The notes under the pieces are model-generated. The model did no database searches. It was not told the origin of the DNA and worked only from the letters and a program-made list of their open reading frames with translations. Shown one piece after another: positions 59,169 through 64,000 of a DNA stretch of 64,000 nt (within the stretch, counting starts at the first letter, position 1; each line of letters begins with the position of its first letter). The DNA comes from Prunella strophiata. Taxonomy: Eukaryota; Chordata; Aves; Passeriformes; Prunellidae. A program made the position numbers and the translations under genes. The DNA lies in the NCBI GenBank assembly GCA_036583965.1, contig JAZBQD010000034.1, positions 10,418,040-10,482,039 on the forward strand. The letters run 5' to 3'.

Positions 59169-60581
59169 GTAAGTGACACCCACTGAGGGGGGTTCCACTG
59201 ATGTGCCCAGGCTGCACGGGGAGGATCCTCCGTGCGTGGCCAGTGCAGCAGGAAAGGAAAGGATGCTGAGTGGTGCTTGTTAAATCTGACCTATAGCATA
59301 AGTTGTCAGAAATTCTACTTTTGGCCCTTAGCAAGTCATGAATCATCTTTATTTCTCAGTTTATCCATCCATTAAACTGGTTATGCAGTTACAAGGGCTA
59401 ATACAGTGCCGTGTAAAGCATAAGTAAAAGTTTAGGGTCTTGTATGTTTTGTTTTCAAGTGGGAGTATGAAATAATAGCAGTGATTTACTGGAATTTTTT
59501 TAAACAATTTAAAAAGTTTTCTTTAATCCACCTTTTAGGATATTTCAACAAGAAAGTCTTAAAATATTTTCAAATTGTTTTCTTTTCAAGTTGGAACTAA
59601 AGCTCCTGAGATCAGAACTTTCCCCAAAGTTAATTTTAGGAATTTTGAATTGTTTTGCTTTAATAACTTACATATGGGTCATCTAGATAATGTAGACTGA
59701 TTCCATTTCAGTAACAGTGGAAGTAAAGTATAGTTAATAAAGACTGGTATATACATATGATAGGAAATGTGTAATTATTTCTATCTTAGTGTGGTATCAT
59801 AAAATGTCAAGATCCTAACAGCAAGTACTAAAACAATTGTTGGAATTAAATGATTTTAACAGAGGAGAATATTTTTAACATTGAATTTCTTGGTTTGTTG
59901 ATAAAGCAATTGAACTTGGCTAGAATTAAAAATCATCTTATCATCGATTTGGTTTTTTTTTTAATTGAGTTTTATGAAGCAGCAGTTTCCGATGGAAATT
60001 GTTCTGTTAAGAAAACATCTGCCAGTTCTCTTTTCAGCCTTTATTCCTTTGGCAACAGAGGAGTGACCTTTATAATTGTGGGCACAACTTTAGTTGTAAA
60101 ACCTATTTGCATGTAGGAAAAGCCTAACATGCTATTGAAAACATTTTCTGTGTTTCCTGGAAGGGGATGAAAATCCAGCTACAGTCCTGAGCTCTGCATT
60201 GCCAGATCTGCCAGGGATCTGGTGCACATCTGCCTGGGGGCACACACTGAGCTGGGCTGTTCTGCCTTTGCTGCTGCATTAGGGGTGAATGTGAATGAGT
60301 TCTGCTGTGCTTTCATTTCCTGGCTACACCAAGAAAATGGCTTTTCTTGCCTTTATCAAGTAGTTTAAACCTCTACTTGCAGAAGTTGCTTTTTAACAGC
60401 TAAATAGTGACAGCAGGTTTTGAAAGGAAATATGTATTTTACATATCAGAAATACAGCCCTGGCTTCATCAAGTGCCTGCTGGCAGGACTGGGAAACAAA
60501 TTGCTCCTCAAAAGATTTAATAGACACTTGATTAATTAAATAAAAGCAAAATTAACCATGGGTTTCTCTCCCTGTCGTCAG
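59169..60581 (+). other. ADAMTS2: ADAMTS2 intron (1.4 kb)
   Basis: The intron runs from GTAAGT to CGTCAG between the TSP1 exon and the Cys-rich exon. It contains an ancient MIR-like relic at about 59318-59425. No other feature is recognised. Confidence 0.9.
59318..59425 (+). mobile_element. MIR/AmnSINE-like ancient relic
   Basis: The order ttggcccttagcaagtcatg, atttctcagtttatccatcc, attaaactgg, gggctaatacagtgccgtgt aaagc parallels the 3' half of MIR and AmnSINE elements (gggcaagtcacttaacctct, ctcagtttcctcatctgtaa, aatacagtgcctg). Divergence is high, so the assignment is tentative. Confidence 0.5.
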
Positions 60582-60757
60582 TCCTGCCAACGGAGGCCGC
60601 ACATGTGTGGGGCCAAGCTATGAGTTCCAGCTGTGCAACACCCAGGAGTGTCCCAAGGACCTGGAGGATTTCAGAGAGGAGCAGTGCCGGCAGTGGGACC
60701 CCTACTTTGAGTACCAGAACACCAAACACCACTGGCTCCCCTATGAGCATGTTGATG
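60582..60757 (+). CDS. ADAMTS2: ADAMTS2 exon (probably exon 11): end of TSP1 repeat, start of cysteine-rich domain
   Basis: This 176-nt exon completes the split His codon and reads [40 protein letters not shown], then [18 protein letters not shown]. It finishes the first TSP1 repeat ([13 protein letters not shown]) and begins the ADAMTS cysteine-rich domain (DFREEQC). The acceptor is ctccctgtcgtcag and the donor is GATG|GTGAGC, leaving one base of the next codon. The following exon of the family (a Cys-rich stretch with HLYC) is not found in the last 3.2 kb, so it must lie beyond the window. Confidence 0.94.
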
Positions 60758-63700
60758 GTGAGCAGCCCCTCTCCTGTGAAAACTAAACTCAGTTGCAAAT
60801 ATTAATAAAATTGTATAGGGAGGGGTAAAACTTCTTCCCAGGAAATCATGCCTCCTAAATTTGTTAGGAGGTGTTTGGAGGGATCAGTATCAGTGTATGA
60901 GCGGCTCAATTTATACAAAGCACTTGGATTTTCAAAAAAAACTTTGAACACTGCTCCCCAATGCCAGCTGTTAAATGGATTTACCATGAGATAAAAGGGG
61001 ATGATTTTGCATAGGGAGGATGACCCACTCTGAGAGCTGCAGAAGGACATTGTGACACTAAGTGACAAAAGAAGGCAAAGGAAGTTTGGTGTTAATGTAT
61101 GCCAGTAATGGATATGGGGGTAAAAACTGGTATGTGTCTGTATGTGTGTGTGTATGGATGGTGGGGTCTGAAGAGAAAGGCTGGGAATAGCTTTAGGAAA
61201 AGATCAGTTCAGTGACTGTGGAGGGAGAGATGGAGAGCACTGACCTGCCCCCTTATACCTGCACATTGTGCCTGCACTTTAAACACTCAGCCAATGCAGC
61301 TCAGGTTGTGCCCATCTCACTGCTGCCCGGGCTGCTAAAAAACCCACAGCTGAACTCAGGCCAGAATAAAGCAAACATAAATAATGGCTTCTGGATGAGG
61401 AGAGTTTGGATAAACCAGGACTTTTCACCCTGGAAAAGCAAGGATGTAGATTAAAAAGATAGAGTTACAGAGCTGTGAGTGGCCCAAAGAGACTGAACGT
61501 GGAATGATTATTGAGTTTCTCATAACACAAGCCTGGGAACATCAAATAAAATTATCAGGTGGAAGATTTAAAACAAATAAGAGGAAAGGCTTAGTACAAA
61601 GCATCTAATTATCTTGAAATTCACTGCCACAGAAGATTGCTGATGCCAGAAAGTTTTAGAAATTATTTTGAAAAATTCTTGACAGTTCTACAGTCCATTA
61701 AGAGCCATTAAACACCAAGTTCCAGTCATGATTTTGGAAGTCCCCAAGCTGCAGTGTAGGAGGAACTGGGAGAATATTCTGAGAAAATTTTCCAGTTTGT
61801 TCCTGTGTCTTCCTCCAAATGCTGCTGGCACTGTTGGAGGCAGCTGTTGGGTTGGATGGTGCTGGCTCTCAAACCAGCAAGGCTGACAGAGATCACCTCC
61901 TAGAACAAAAATGTTCCTGTTCCTGTTAATGCCTCAGCTTAACTGTCAGTGCAAGTGCAGCTGGTTGCTTTGGGCCATGTCTGCTCTTGCCAGAAAACAC
62001 ACTGAGATGTTTTACCAAACAAAGAGGCAGAGGGCAATGAGTCTCAGCTTGTTGAAGGAGCAGTGGGAGTGTTCACTGTTTTTGAACCCTAGCACCTTAC
62101 TTGAATGACAAATTCTTGAGGGCAGGGTTGGCCTGGCAAGTGGCAGGTTCTGAGCATCCACCCCATCCTCAGCCCAGCTGCCATCACTGGGAGGGGAAGG
62201 GTCACTTTGGGTGAATCATTTTGCATTCCAGGGAGAGGATACTCTGCCAGAAATTAATAGCAAATTCCTTATCATTAATTTGCCTGACTTTCTTCCCAAA
62301 CAGTTCTCAGTGTTCCCTCATTCTTTTCATGCCATCTTGGTCAGTCTGTCAGTCTGGGATTTTAAAAGGCACAGACACAGCCTCACAGCTTAATTTAATG
62401 AAATAGCTTTGCTGGCACAGGGTGAAGGGATGAAGACTGTGGCCTGCAGGACCTTTGCTCATGCTTTAGGCTTTGGAGCAGTCTGCTGCAAAGACCAGTG
62501 AAACAAATCAGATTTTTTTCAATTAAATTCAATGGCTTCTGGGTCAGAAACCAGCTCATTGATGTCTGAGCACTGATCCCTGGGCACTGCTGGTTTCCAA
62601 TATAACTATGGTATAACTGCAGACACCTTGAGAGTTACATTTACCTGTGCAGGGTTATTAGAGGGAACAGCTTTTGTGTGAAAATAAGGCCAGAGACAAG
62701 CTTATTCTTGAACTCTAATCTATTCAAAACTCCCTTTTGTAAGGATAAGGCATATCAGTGACATACTTGTGAGGATAATGCAGTTGTGGCTCAGAAGTGT
62801 CATAAATCCATACACTTCACAGGCAGCTCAGCTGGACGTGTCTGACACATTGTGCAGGGCATAAGAACAGAGAGGAGAGCCTCGTGCTGTGGGCAGAGAA
62901 GAGCCACTGAGCTGGGGTACACCCCAGTGTGTCCTTGAGCAGTGTGTCCCTGCTGTGCCATGGCCTGTGTCCTGTTTGAGCCCCCACATCCTCACCCTGC
63001 TCTGCTCACAGGCTCCTGCATCTGCCAGGGCAGCAGGGAGTGACTCTGGCCATGAGCCCCCAGCCTCAGCTAAATGAGAAGGGCTCAGAGAGCAGGGACT
63101 GGACACAGCATCACATCCATGCTGCTGCACCTCTGCTGTGTCCAGCACCAGTGAATAGGAAGAAAATAATTATTTGCAATAGCAGGGTCTAATTTAACAG
63201 CACTTGCACATTTACTGTCCCATGGAGCAGTGGGAGCAGAACCATCTCTAAAATAAAGCCCTTGTGCAGAGTTGCTGGCACCCAGTCAGACCTGCTGATA
63301 TTTTCATCACATGCAGTGAATGGATGGTATGTGTGGGGTGGGGGTGGCTGCATACCCAGGGGTGCTGTGTACACATCTACCCTGTGCACAGCTTAATATT
63401 TCTAATATATACATTAAGTCTGTCATTATTGTGATCTTAATAGTCTCCTATTAAGAATTTGCACCAAAAAAAGTACCTGTTTTAATAGACTAGACCCTGG
63501 ATTTTCAGCATGGCTTCTCTGCATGGTTTGGGAGCAGTAACAAAGGTCTCTGATGTACCAATACCCAGTGGCCTTGAGGACATCAACAGCAACAACAAGG
63601 ACTTTATAAAAAGAGAGCAGAGGCCATGGAACTGTACAGGGGAAGAATGCAAAGGGCCTGTGAAGATTTATTTCAGTTGAACTGCTATAATGGAAAGGTT

Positions 63701-64000
63701 GTTATTGTTTTAAATGGTGGGGAAAAGCATTCCAACTTTTAATCATGTTAAAATAGCAGAATCTCTATTTGTTTCATCTAGCAGAAAGGCCATCTGCTCT
63801 TCAGTGCCAAGGAAAGCATAGTGAATCCTATTATGGGGCTGAGGACAGCAAGAGACATGGATAAAATGAAATATACTAGTGGAATACAACTTTATTCAGC
63901 CACTGACTAGTCATTTTCAGCTTTATTTTTTGTTCTTACCTCTTTAGAACAGATTGGAGAAAATAGCACTTGTCTGGATGTTTGTGCATGTGTTAGCAGT
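60758..64000 (+). other. ADAMTS2: Start of the next ADAMTS2 intron (3' end outside the window)
   Basis: The intron begins with GTGAGC after the Cys-rich exon. It contains an old CR1-like relic at about 61404-61885. The next family exon is not visible, so the intron continues past the window edge. Confidence 0.85.
61404..61885 (+). mobile_element. Ancient CR1-like LINE 3' relic
   Basis: The diverged sequence keeps the order of an old amniote CR1 3' end: ttcaccctggaaaagcaagg, aggtggaagatttaaaacaa, ataagaggaaaggcttagta, tgaaattcactgccacagaa, gattgctgatgcc, and a closing ttgggttggatggtgctggc. The stretch is strongly mutated compared with the other CR1 copies here, so it is older. The ends are approximate. 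Confidence 0.65.

Overview
This window is vertebrate nuclear DNA, almost certainly from a songbird (Passeriformes). The evidence is a set of short GT-AG exons separated by long AT-rich introns, several CR1 LINE fragments of the kind that dominate bird genomes, a tRNA-Ile-headed SINE with a CR1-like tail that resembles the zebra finch element TguSINE1, and an endogenous-retrovirus LTR of a type common in songbirds. The TguSINE1 and LTR identifications are from memory and were not searched.

The only gene I can support is the middle of ADAMTS2, the procollagen I/II/III amino-propeptidase, on the plus strand. Nine consecutive coding exons are present: 23429-23631, 34514-34597, 45299-45456, 46285-46390, 48031-48174, 50339-50471, 51949-52062, 59023-59168 and 60582-60757. 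All have GT-AG boundaries and compatible phases. They encode the end of the propeptide with a furin-type RRRR site, the whole reprolysin-type zinc metalloprotease domain (HETGHVLGMEHD, split over two exons), the disintegrin-like domain, the first thrombospondin type-1 repeat and the start of the cysteine-rich domain. The earlier exons (signal peptide and most of the propeptide) and the later exons (rest of the Cys-rich domain, spacer, further TSP1 repeats, PLAC) lie outside the window. Paralogue-specific residues favour ADAMTS2 over ADAMTS3 and ADAMTS14.

Layout: 1-23428 is upstream intron with scattered repeats and no recognised exon. 23429-45456 holds three exons separated by two introns of about 10.8 kb. 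45457-52062 is the compact catalytic and disintegrin cluster. 52063-59022 is a 7 kb intron carrying the SINE. 59023-60757 holds the TSP1 and Cys-rich exons. 60758-64000 is the start of the next intron, with an old CR1 relic.

The most important oddity is one extra G at about 45362 in the third visible exon. It shifts the frame just after the conserved Cys-Arg-Trp-Ala and gives a TGA six codons later, upstream of the zinc site. All eight other exons are open, so an assembly or sequencing error, or a recent null allele, is more likely than an old pseudogene. I found no previously undescribed coding system. The remaining observations concern repeats, relics and possible regulatory sequence in introns.
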